12,669 bases of DNA from Methanobacteriota archaeon (GTDB lineage Archaea > Thermoplasmatota > Poseidoniia > Poseidoniales > Poseidoniaceae). Shown piece by piece: positions 1 to 5,975 of the stretch. A program made the translations under genes and the position numbers. Numbering within the stretch: position 1 is the stretch's first letter; the number at the start of each line of letters is the position of its first letter. The stretch covers positions 1 to 12,669 of the forward strand of contig JAACDL010000133.1 of the NCBI GenBank assembly GCA_009936765.1, written 5' to 3'. Below the pieces are notes generated by a model that saw nothing but the letters and a program-made list of their open reading frames with translations, did no database searches and was not told where the DNA came from.

Positions 1-216
1 TACTACTGGTATGCAATCATCTTCCTCGTATTCGATGTCGCTTTCATGTTCATGGCATTAGGCGGATTGCTTGCGATGGATGCAACAAATGGCTCAACAA
101 ATTCCGACCCCATCGATGCTGTCGGTTCCGAAATGCTAATTCTAACAATATTCTTTGCCACTATGGTTTTGGGAGTATGGCATGTATTCCGTAAGCGTGG
201 TCGCATTTACATCTGA
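1..216 (+). CDS. nuoA: Complex I subunit NuoA, 3' part (5' end outside window)
   Basis: This is an open frame of 71 codons running from the left edge to TGA at 214-216. It covers the second and third membrane helices of NuoA, a small subunit that sits beside NuoH and helps couple quinone reduction to the membrane arm. The visible match is the YYWYAIIFLVFDV stretch (residues 1-13 of the fragment), equivalent to the family's F-DVE motif. A short polar loop (about 27-42) and a last helix (about 43-62) follow, then a basic end (RKRGRIYI). The usual Glu after FDV is Ala here (codon 40-42). The family is small and divergent, so the name rests partly on the position directly before nuoB. The start and promoter of the operon lie upstream of the window. 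Confidence 0.85.
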   Translation, partial: YYWYAIIFLVFDVAFMFMALGGLLAMDATNGSTNSDPIDAVGSEMLILTIFFATMVLGVWHVFRKRGRIYI

Positions 217-220
217 GGTG
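215..220 (+). promoter_or_regulatory. Shine-Dalgarno GAGGTG fused to the nuoA stop
   Basis: GAGGTG starts inside the nuoA TGA stop (214-216) and ends 5 nt before the nuoB ATG at 226. It is complementary to the anti-Shine-Dalgarno end of archaeal 16S rRNA. It is the first of five near-identical stop/RBS modules in the operon. Confidence 0.8.
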
Positions 221-225
221 GAAAA

Positions 226-819
226 ATGAGTGATACTGGAGATAATTATACAACATTCAACAGTCGTGCTTTAGTCGAGGTCGTCGGAGACGTAACAGAC
301 GAAGCACTCAAGGCAACTAAAATCAAACAACTTCTCAGCGTATTAGCTGGCCGTTTCTTTAATTGGGCGGGGCGTAAATCTTTGTTCACCCTCCATCTTG
401 GAATCAAATGCTGTGCAATCGAAATGGCTGCATCTGCAACCCCTCGATTTGACGGAGACAGATTCGGTGTACTATTCCGTTCCAGCCCACGTCAGTCTGA
501 CGTATTGCTTGTAAACGGTCCAATTTCTAAGAAATTCGCTGATCCAATCGTCCGCCTATGGGAACAAATGCCTGAGCCAAAATACTGCATCGCAATGGGC
601 GAATGTGCAATTTCAGGCGGACCTTACTACCAATCTTACAACATCTTAGAAGGAGTCGATACAGTGATTCCAGTCGACATTTACATTCCAGGGTGCCCGC
701 CTCGACCAGAGGCGCTAATCGATGGATTTGGAAAGCTCCGAGAGAAGATTATCCGAATCGGTGGAGCGCCTTCTACTGGCCGTGATGGCGACAAGCCAAT
801 CATCGTAGGAGATGAGTGA
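226..819 (+). CDS. nuoB: Complex I subunit NuoB (20-kDa, N2 iron-sulfur cluster)
   Basis: This 197-residue protein holds cluster N2, the last 4Fe-4S centre before quinone. All four expected ligands are visible: the tandem Cys62-Cys63 in KCCAIEM, Cys127 in MGECAISGG, and Cys157 in IPGCPPRPEAL. The RFG and SDVLLVNGP segments between them are also typical of the family. The length is within the normal range, with a short acidic N-terminus and a polar C-terminal tail (about 180-197). The start at 226 is set by GAGGTG 5 nt upstream. The gene lies 9 nt after nuoA, and its stop nearly touches nuoC. NuoB should sit at the base of the peripheral arm against NuoD and NuoH. Identification is secure. Whether the final acceptor is menaquinone or another lipid quinone cannot be read from this gene. 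Confidence 0.97.
   Translation: MSDTGDNYTTFNSRALVEVVGDVTDEALKATKIKQLLSVLAGRFFNWAGRKSLFTLHLGIKCCAIEMAASATPRFDGDRFGVLFRSSPRQSDVLLVNGPISKKFADPIVRLWEQMPEPKYCIAMGECAISGGPYYQSYNILEGVDTVIPVDIYIPGCPPRPEALIDGFGKLREKIIRIGGAPSTGRDGDKPIIVGDE
808..811 (+). promoter_or_regulatory. GGAG ribosome binding site deciding the nuoC start
   Basis: GGAG at 808-811 lies inside the end of nuoB. It directly abuts the first in-frame ATG (812), which leaves no spacing, but it is 9 nt from the second ATG (821). This favours 821 as the working nuoC start. Confidence 0.5.
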
Positions 820-820
820 A

Positions 821-1471
821 ATGGGTACTACAATCACTATCGAGCAAAACGCGGAAGCAGCAAAGGCAGTTGTCGATAATATTGCAGCCCGCTTTGGCGA
901 TGCAGGAGTTACTGCAGAAGCAATAGCCCACAAAGCAGGTAAGAAATTCGAATACGTTAGAATTACATGTTCTCCTGAACAATGGCGTGCAGTTGCTAAG
1001 CACATGAAGAAAGAAATTGGTGTAAACAATTGCGCTATGGTCACAGGAACACATTACCCTTCAGGCGGAGACAGAGGCTGGGAAGTTGCATATCATCTGC
1101 ACAGATGGCCAATTCGTAATGTCGGTGCACACAAGATGATCGTTCACAAAGGAGAGGATTTGAAGGGCGACGATATTCCTATGGAGTTTGAAGTATTCAT
1201 TAATCTTCCAGAAGGAAACACACCTTCAGTTCCTTCAATCCAAGATATTTGGGAAGGAGCGGATTGGAATGAAAAGGAAACCTGGGATTTGGTCGGTATC
1301 GACTTTGAAGGCCACATTAACATGCACCGCGTCTTGAATCCTCACGATTCACCAGTTGGTTTCCATCCTTTGCAAAGGCAACACAAAATTCGCTATCACG
1401 ATTTCAATGAAATGTATGACGACCCACAAGGCTTCGGTCGTAAACCGGTTGATGAGGGCCGGGTCAAGTGA
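821..1471 (+). CDS. nuoC: Complex I subunit NuoC (30-kDa)
   Basis: This protein of 216 residues is the separate NuoC subunit, which has no cofactor and stabilises the peripheral arm by packing against NuoD and NuoI. The family signature lies at residues 151-184: an E-x-E-x-x-D-L-x-G core (Glu153, Asp156, Gly159), FEGH (Gly164, His165), R170-V-L and G-F-H-P-L at 180-184. It is related to the classical pattern ending GHPLRKD but differs at the end. The N-terminal half is the usual alpha/beta domain and includes the conserved-looking WEVAYHLHR region (87-95). NuoC and NuoD are separate genes, as in many archaea, rather than the fused NuoCD of enterobacteria. The start at 812 would add three residues and overlap nuoB; I prefer 821 because of ribosome binding site spacing. 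Confidence 0.93.
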   Translation: MGTTITIEQNAEAAKAVVDNIAARFGDAGVTAEAIAHKAGKKFEYVRITCSPEQWRAVAKHMKKEIGVNNCAMVTGTHYPSGGDRGWEVAYHLHRWPIRNVGAHKMIVHKGEDLKGDDIPMEFEVFINLPEGNTPSVPSIQDIWEGADWNEKETWDLVGIDFEGHINMHRVLNPHDSPVGFHPLQRQHKIRYHDFNEMYDDPQGFGRKPVDEGRVK

Positions 1472-1475
1472 GGTG
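1470..1475 (+). promoter_or_regulatory. Shine-Dalgarno GAGGTG fused to the nuoC stop
   Basis: GAGGTG begins with the last two bases of the nuoC TGA (1469-1471) and is 5 nt from the nuoD ATG at 1481. The geometry is identical to the nuoA/nuoB junction. Confidence 0.8.
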
Positions 1476-1480
1476 TTATC

Positions 1481-2620
1481 ATGGCAGAAATGTGGATTAC
1501 AATGGGGCCCCAGCACCCAATGACTCACGGTCTTTGGACACTACGTGTAAAGGTCGATGGAGAAACAGTCACCGATACCGAAGCAGAACTTGGTTACATT
1601 CATCGTGGAGTCGAGAAGATTTGCGAATCAAGAGATTTCACTCAGATTACTCCTTACTGTGACCGTCTTTGCTACGTAAGTGCAATGACATGGGCTCATT
1701 CATACATTATGGCGGCAGAGGATCTTCTCGAAGCAGAAGTTCCTGAGAGGGCAGAATACATCCGCCTGATGGCTGCAGAAGTTCAAAGACTCGCTAGCCA
1801 CTTGATGTGGCTTGGAGCATTCGGACCAGATATCGGAAATCTAACTTTGATGACCTGGTGTTTGCGTGACCGTGAAATGTTCCTAGATTTACTTCAGGAA
1901 CTCGGCGGTTCTCGAATGCACTACAATTACCCTAGAGTTGGCGGTGTCAAGAGAGACATTCCAATCGGATGGGCTAACAGGATGAAGGCAAAAGTCAAGT
2001 TATTCGAAAACAGAATCAACGAATACGAAATGCTTCTCGACGAATCAACGATTTGGTTGGTCAGGCTACAAGGTGTAGGATATGCTACCGCTGAAGATCA
2101 ATTAGATGCGGGAGTTACAGGTCCTAACATCCGTGCTGCAGGAGTTAACACTGATGCAAGGTGGACAAACCCATACTCTGTTTACGACCAAGTAGACTGG
2201 GAACCGGCTGTAGAAAAACCAACCAGTGTAAAGGGCGCAGATTGTTATGACCGCTACCGAGTTCGCATGGAAGAGATGAGGCAATCATGCCGAATGCTAC
2301 TCGATGCAATTGAAAAGATTCCAGGAGGAGCTAACACTCACTACCAACCTGGCGATGAGATGATTTACACAAAGGCTCCAACCCGCGCCCCTGAAGGTGC
2401 AACAGGTTTCAGTACCTACGAGTGTACTCGTGGAGTTTCAAACTTCTACATCAAAGGTGGAGGAGACGGACGTGGAAAGAACCCATACAGGCTTTCTATT
2501 CGCTCGCCTATGTTCTTGACAATTCCATATGTCGCTAAGACAATGATTGGTTACAAGGTCGCAGATATACCTGCAATCATGGGAAGTTTCGACCCATGTA
2601 TCGGGGAGACAGACCGCTGA
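1481..2620 (+). CDS. nuoD: Complex I subunit NuoD (49-kDa, quinone pocket)
   Basis: This 379-residue protein is the hydrogenase-like large subunit that forms the quinone headgroup site with NuoB. Visible family landmarks are MGPQHPMTHG (8-17), with the quinone-site histidine expected at His16, then LGYIHRGVEK (37-46), DRLCY (61-65), ASHLMWLGAFGPDIG (105-119), GVTGPNIRAAG (211-221), PYSVYD (231-236), PYRLSIRSP (335-343) and the C-terminal GETDR. Tyr65 matches the catalytic tyrosine of the usual DRLDY motif, but the preceding residue is Cys rather than the common Asp. A Gly-rich stretch of a few extra residues (326-334) precedes PYRL. The hydrogenase-type Cys pairs for NiFe binding are absent, as expected for complex I. 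The length is normal and the ends are intact. Confidence 0.97.
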   Translation: MAEMWITMGPQHPMTHGLWTLRVKVDGETVTDTEAELGYIHRGVEKICESRDFTQITPYCDRLCYVSAMTWAHSYIMAAEDLLEAEVPERAEYIRLMAAEVQRLASHLMWLGAFGPDIGNLTLMTWCLRDREMFLDLLQELGGSRMHYNYPRVGGVKRDIPIGWANRMKAKVKLFENRINEYEMLLDESTIWLVRLQGVGYATAEDQLDAGVTGPNIRAAGVNTDARWTNPYSVYDQVDWEPAVEKPTSVKGADCYDRYRVRMEEMRQSCRMLLDAIEKIPGGANTHYQPGDEMIYTKAPTRAPEGATGFSTYECTRGVSNFYIKGGGDGRGKNPYRLSIRSPMFLTIPYVAKTMIGYKVADIPAIMGSFDPCIGETDR

Positions 2621-2625
2621 GGTGA
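2619..2625 (+). promoter_or_regulatory. Shine-Dalgarno GAGGTGA fused to the nuoD stop
   Basis: GAGGTGA shares its first two bases with the nuoD TGA (2618-2620). Two adjacent ATGs follow, at 2628 and 2631. Counting from GAGGTG, the spacings are 3 and 6 nt. The sister junctions all use 5 nt, so 2631 is the better nuoH start. Confidence 0.75.
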
Positions 2626-2630
2626 TTATG

Positions 2631-4145
2631 ATGGATGATTGGTTAGGACTTCACGACTTCGTATACTATCGAACCCGAGAGGGAGCAAGTTGGCTATTTG
2701 AGGATACATTCCTTGAATCATCATCTAACGATGTGGCCTTCTTTGTTTACACCCTCCTTGTTTGTTTGACAACTTTCGCAGGAATTATGCTTTCCATGTT
2801 CATGATTTTGTGGATTGAAAGAAAATTCTACGCTCGTGTAAACGATCGTCGCGGTGCTACAACTGCGCTTCGTTCGCTATGGGTTGGTGAAAATGGAGTC
2901 ACTGCAGGTGAATGGTGGAACATGGTTCCATACGGTTTAGGAAAGCCAATTGGCGCTATCAATGGCTGGCTAAACAAAGTTGCAGGTAACGCCGGCCACT
3001 CCCATGAAATGGTCAACCGTGTGGGCAACCGTTCGTGGTACGGGGTAACTATCTTCCCAGGTTTCTTCCAGAATATTGCAGACGGAATGAAGTTCCTAAC
3101 AAAAGAACACATGGTCCCTTCACGTGCCGACAAAGTAATTTTTGAACTCGCACCATTCCTAGTTATTACATCAACAATTATGATTCTTGGAATGATTCCA
3201 CTTTCCAGTGGTATTTACGGGGCTAACCCAGAACTATCTGTTCTGTTTGCATTCGCAATATTTGGAATAGCACCTCTTGGAGTCTTCTTCGCAGGATGGT
3301 CTTCTAACAACAAGTACACTCTACTTGGAGGAATTAGAAGTGCAGCACAACTGACTGCATATGAGATTCCTCTACTACTCTCTATTCTTGGAGTATGTAT
3401 TATGGCAGGCTCATTCAACTTCCTAGAAATCGTACATTTCCAGCATTCATCTGGTACATGGCTATTCTTCTTGATGCCACTCGGAGGAGTTCTTTTCCTA
3501 GTTAGCATGATTGCAGAAGTCGAAAGAATTCCTTTCGACATGCCGGAAGCTGAAGCCGAACTTGTAGAAGGATGGTGGACAGAATACGGTGGTATGAGAT
3601 TCGGTCTTCTATTCGCTGCTGAATACATGCGTGTTTACGCCGCTAGTATCCTATTCGCCCACTTCTTCTTGGGAGGATGGCATGCTCCATTCGCAGGAAC
3701 AATTGGTTCTATCCCTTACCTAGGCGATGCATGGCTTGCAATACCTGGAATAATTTGGACTCTACTCAAAGCTTGGTTCATCTTCACCGTTGTATTCGTT
3801 TGGGCTAGAACAGCATTGCCTCGTATTAGAACCGACCAGATTCTAGAATTTGGTTGGAGGATGTTACTACCGCTAGCGGTCCTACAAGTCGCATTATCGC
3901 TTGTTTACCGCTTGTTCTTCTTTGATTCAGCAACTCTTTCAGACACCGTCGCTGGCGGATGGTCTTGGGATCTAACTATTCTAGACTTCACTGTACCTTG
4001 GGGACTACCTATCCTAACCACACTGTTCTGGTTAGGAGTCTTCATTGTTCTAATGAAAGATGAGAACATCGATGAGAATGAAGAACGAATGTATCACATT
4101 CGCACGATGACACCTGCGGGAACGCACACTGCAGGAAAGGAGTGA
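2631..4145 (+). CDS. nuoH: Complex I subunit NuoH with enlarged first cytoplasmic loop
   Basis: This 504-residue membrane protein is longer than typical NuoH (roughly 325-400). It forms the quinone entry channel and links the redox and pumping modules. The order is an N-terminal extension (1-35), helix 1 (about 36-61), WIERKFYAR (61-69), NDRRG (71-75), then an unusual stretch to about 140 before FQNIADGMKFLTKE (146-159). Conserved acidic loops follow: AYEIPLLLS (243-251), AEVERIPFDMPEAEAELVEG (295-314) and WTEYGGMRFG (316-325). ARTALPRIRTDQ (392-403) and a last helix (about 458-475) come near the end. In most relatives only about 20 residues separate the DR-G and Q--AD motifs; here there are about 74. 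The C-terminus also has an extra charged tail. ATG 2628 would add one Met. The subunit identity is secure. Confidence 0.96.
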   Translation: MDDWLGLHDFVYYRTREGASWLFEDTFLESSSNDVAFFVYTLLVCLTTFAGIMLSMFMILWIERKFYARVNDRRGATTALRSLWVGENGVTAGEWWNMVPYGLGKPIGAINGWLNKVAGNAGHSHEMVNRVGNRSWYGVTIFPGFFQNIADGMKFLTKEHMVPSRADKVIFELAPFLVITSTIMILGMIPLSSGIYGANPELSVLFAFAIFGIAPLGVFFAGWSSNNKYTLLGGIRSAAQLTAYEIPLLLSILGVCIMAGSFNFLEIVHFQHSSGTWLFFLMPLGGVLFLVSMIAEVERIPFDMPEAEAELVEGWWTEYGGMRFGLLFAAEYMRVYAASILFAHFFLGGWHAPFAGTIGSIPYLGDAWLAIPGIIWTLLKAWFIFTVVFVWARTALPRIRTDQILEFGWRMLLPLAVLQVALSLVYRLFFFDSATLSDTVAGGWSWDLTILDFTVPWGLPILTTLFWLGVFIVLMKDENIDENEERMYHIRTMTPAGTHTAGKE

Positions 4146-4149
4146 GGTG
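4144..4149 (+). promoter_or_regulatory. Shine-Dalgarno GAGGTG fused to the nuoH stop
   Basis: GAGGTG overlaps the nuoH TGA (4143-4145) and is 5 nt from the nuoI ATG at 4155, repeating the module at nuoB, nuoD and nuoL. Confidence 0.8.
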
Positions 4150-4154
4150 AGAAA

Positions 4155-5120
4155 ATGGCATCACATCCACATGGTAAACCGAATTTCAGAAACCTATTTT
4201 GGTACCCGTTTAAGATAACTGGATTGACTGTTTTGAGAACATACGATTTCATTGGTCGTAGATTCTCTAGTGGTTATCACAACACAACTCATCCTGAGTT
4301 TATCTCTGATGGCGATATTGCCCGTTCGGAGAAAACTAAGCATCTGAATGACATTTCTGCTAATCAGTATGCTCCTGACCGTTCAAGTACTGACTTGACA
4401 CCTACAATTTGGAAGCCTCAAACAGTGAATTACCCTTACGAAAGGATTGAAGAAATCGAACCATGGTTATTCGTTCCTGGAAATTATAACGGTAGAATCG
4501 GAGTAATTTGGGAAACATGTACTGCATGTAAGATGTGCGTCAACGTATGTCCTAACGCATGTTTACACATGACCACAGAATTACGTGTTGACGTACTAGA
4601 TAGTGCTGAAGGTGAATGGGAAGGATTCGGTGCAGAACTTGAAGTTGGTAAGTTTGCAGCGATTGAAAAGCCAGAAGTGACCGAGCAGTTAGAAACTTTC
4701 AACCTCGCTACTGCACACGAAGACGCTCCACATGAGTGGAGGTTTGGAGAAGTTCTCGATCTAACCGGTGACAGCGCAAGAATGCGTTGGAATGACAATG
4801 GCGAAGAAGACATTGTTGCACTTGAGACCCTTTATCCAGCAGATGACCAAATTGTCTCTGGAAGAATCGACTTAGGCCGTTGTATGTTCTGCGGCCTATG
4901 TATGGAAGCATGTAACTTCACATCATTCTTCATGACAAATGAGTATGATGGAATGTCTGGTTTCACCCGTCAAGAACTTTGGATGGATGCTAGCCGAACA
5001 AGAGTATTGGTTGGCGACCACCAAGAAGCAGTCGACTCTGAACTTGCAAAGAGAGCAAGCAAAGAGCGTGACAAGAGAGCCAAGAAGGCAGCTAAGGCTG
5101 CTGCTGCTGGGGAGGCATGA
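4155..5120 (+). CDS. nuoI: Complex I subunit NuoI (two 4Fe-4S clusters) with large insert
   Basis: This 321-residue protein is far longer than typical NuoI (about 150-220). It carries electrons through clusters N6a and N6b towards NuoB. The first binding motif is Cys122, Cys125, Cys128 and Cys132-Pro; the second is Cys243, Cys246, Cys249 and Cys253, followed by Asn instead of the usual Pro. Between the motifs lie about 110 residues, where related proteins have about 30. Residues 194-231 of this spacer have the spacing of a small beta barrel (FGEVLDLTGDSARMRW, an N-D-N-G turn, then DIVALETLYPAD). An N-terminal extension precedes VNYPYE (91-96), the usual lead-in to the first motif. The C-terminus (about 297-321) is a Lys/Arg/Ala-rich likely helix. 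Both cluster sites keep all eight cysteines, so electron transfer should be intact. Confidence 0.95.
   Translation: MASHPHGKPNFRNLFWYPFKITGLTVLRTYDFIGRRFSSGYHNTTHPEFISDGDIARSEKTKHLNDISANQYAPDRSSTDLTPTIWKPQTVNYPYERIEEIEPWLFVPGNYNGRIGVIWETCTACKMCVNVCPNACLHMTTELRVDVLDSAEGEWEGFGAELEVGKFAAIEKPEVTEQLETFNLATAHEDAPHEWRFGEVLDLTGDSARMRWNDNGEEDIVALETLYPADDQIVSGRIDLGRCMFCGLCMEACNFTSFFMTNEYDGMSGFTRQELWMDASRTRVLVGDHQEAVDSELAKRASKERDKRAKKAAKAAAAGEA
5109..5115 (+). promoter_or_regulatory. GGGGAGG ribosome binding site deciding the nuoJ1 start
   Basis: This strong Shine-Dalgarno sequence ends 1 nt before ATG 5117 but 7 nt before ATG 5123. The normal spacing supports 5123 as the start. Confidence 0.6.
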
Positions 5121-5122
5121 AC

Positions 5123-5398
5123 ATGGATCTAGCAATGTATCTAGAAACCGCCATGTTCTTTCTAATGAGCACTGTTGTAATTGTCGGTGCACTTGGACTC
5201 ATCTACATGCAGAGAGTTGCACATTCAATGATGTGCCTCATTTTCTGTTTCATGGGAGTTGCTGGAATTTTCATCCTTATGGGCGCTGAGTTCCTAGCAG
5301 TTGTTCAGATTCTGGTATACCTGGCTAGTGTAATGTTAGTCGTTCTATTCGGTATTATGCTGACTAGAAGGCAAATCTTGGAGGAGGATTTCGAATGA
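5123..5398 (+). CDS. nuoJ1: Complex I subunit NuoJ, N-terminal half (NuoJ1)
   Basis: These 91 residues correspond to the first three helices of NuoJ, a membrane-arm subunit next to NuoK and NuoA. Helices lie at about 10-29, 36-53 and 58-80. The best family match is the third helix, GAEFLAVVQILVYLASVML (54-72), equivalent to the bacterial VYxGAIMVLFLF region that forms a pi-bulge. The glycine of YxGA is Ala here (YLAS). The frame ends at TGA 5396-5398 and the second half of the subunit starts in another frame with a 4-nt ATGA overlap. The split is therefore encoded as two proteins, as described for the fpo operon of Methanosarcina mazei (two J genes). An upstream ATG at 5117 would overlap nuoI by 4 nt and add two residues. 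Confidence 0.88.
   Translation: MDLAMYLETAMFFLMSTVVIVGALGLIYMQRVAHSMMCLIFCFMGVAGIFILMGAEFLAVVQILVYLASVMLVVLFGIMLTRRQILEEDFE
5380..5387 (+). promoter_or_regulatory. Strong ribosome binding site for nuoJ2
   Basis: GGAGGAGG lies within the end of nuoJ1, 7 nt before the nuoJ2 ATG at 5395. It supports independent translation of the second half rather than a frameshifted pseudogene. Confidence 0.75.
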
Positions 5399-5667
5399 GA
5401 CTACTTTCTATTCTAGCAAGAGTTGGACTTGTGTTCCTAGGTGCAGTTCTGGTAACAGCAGTATCTGCGGATGTTGTCTGGGAAGATTCTTCAGATGAGG
5501 TACTAACTACTAGCGACCTTTCTTCTGCACTGTTTGGAGATTGGGCATTACCATTACTCGCTCTAGGTTTCTTGATGGCAATGGCTATGGTCGGAGCGGC
5601 TTACCTTGTTCGTGATGAGCGTTTAGTGAATCTCGAATGGGAACTCACCGGTGGTGAAAAAGAATGA
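5395..5667 (+). CDS. nuoJ2: Complex I subunit NuoJ, C-terminal half (NuoJ2)
   Basis: This 90-residue protein has two hydrophobic segments (about 4-25 and 50-70) joined by an acidic, polar loop (26-47). The second segment, WALPLLALGFLMAMAMVGAA, matches the last helix of NuoJ, where the family has a P-x-E-x-x-S/x-L-L-L-x-A-x-x-G-A pattern. A charged tail follows (RDERLVNLEWELTGGEKE). It begins by ATGA overlap with nuoJ1 and ends by ATGA overlap with nuoK, so the three small genes are probably translated by coupling. On sequence alone the protein is too short and divergent to name firmly; position between J1 and K makes the call. Confidence 0.82.
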   Translation: MRLLSILARVGLVFLGAVLVTAVSADVVWEDSSDEVLTTSDLSSALFGDWALPLLALGFLMAMAMVGAAYLVRDERLVNLEWELTGGEKE

Positions 5668-5966
5668 TCGATCCAGCATGGGTATCTGGTCTAGCAGCCA
5701 TACTGTTCATCATTGGACTATGGGGTGCATTCAGTAGAAAGAATGCAATCGTAGTTCTGATGTGTATTGAATTAATGCTGAACGCAGTAAATTTACAATT
5801 CGTAGCAGCAGCAAGTCATTGGGGAGACGTAACCGGTTGGGTTTACGCAGTCTTCGCAATTGCAATCGCTGCAGCTGAGGTGGCTATTGGTCTAGCAATA
5901 TTCCTCTCAATGTATGGGCAGCACGAGACGATTTCTCTCGATGAGGTAAATCTGCTAAAGAACTGA
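5664..5966 (+). CDS. nuoK: Complex I subunit NuoK
   Basis: This 100-residue protein with three membrane helices (about 5-22, 27-48, 57-84) resembles MrpC-type antiporter subunits and forms part of the proton path next to NuoJ and NuoN. The two membrane glutamates that are essential in Escherichia coli NuoK are present at the same numbers: Glu36 in CIELMLNAVNL and Glu72 in AAAEVAIGLAI. SRKNAIVVL (24-32) is the normal loop between helices 1 and 2. The length is typical. The start ATG at 5664 overlaps the nuoJ2 stop and has GGTGGTGA 6 nt upstream. Confidence 0.97.
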   Translation: MIDPAWVSGLAAILFIIGLWGAFSRKNAIVVLMCIELMLNAVNLQFVAAASHWGDVTGWVYAVFAIAIAAAEVAIGLAIFLSMYGQHETISLDEVNLLKN

Positions 5967-5970
5967 GGTG
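5965..5970 (+). promoter_or_regulatory. Shine-Dalgarno GAGGTG fused to the nuoK stop
   Basis: GAGGTG overlaps the nuoK TGA (5964-5966) and is 5 nt from the nuoL ATG at 5976. The sequence up to the ATG (GAGGTGATATC) closely resembles the nuoD leader GAGGTGTTATC. Confidence 0.8.
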
Positions 5971-5975
5971 ATATC

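Noticed and set aside
1481..2620. Membrane-bound hydrogenase large subunit instead of NuoD
   Set aside because: The two CxxC pairs that bind NiFe are missing, and the GPQHPxTHG and GETDR motifs are of the NuoD type.
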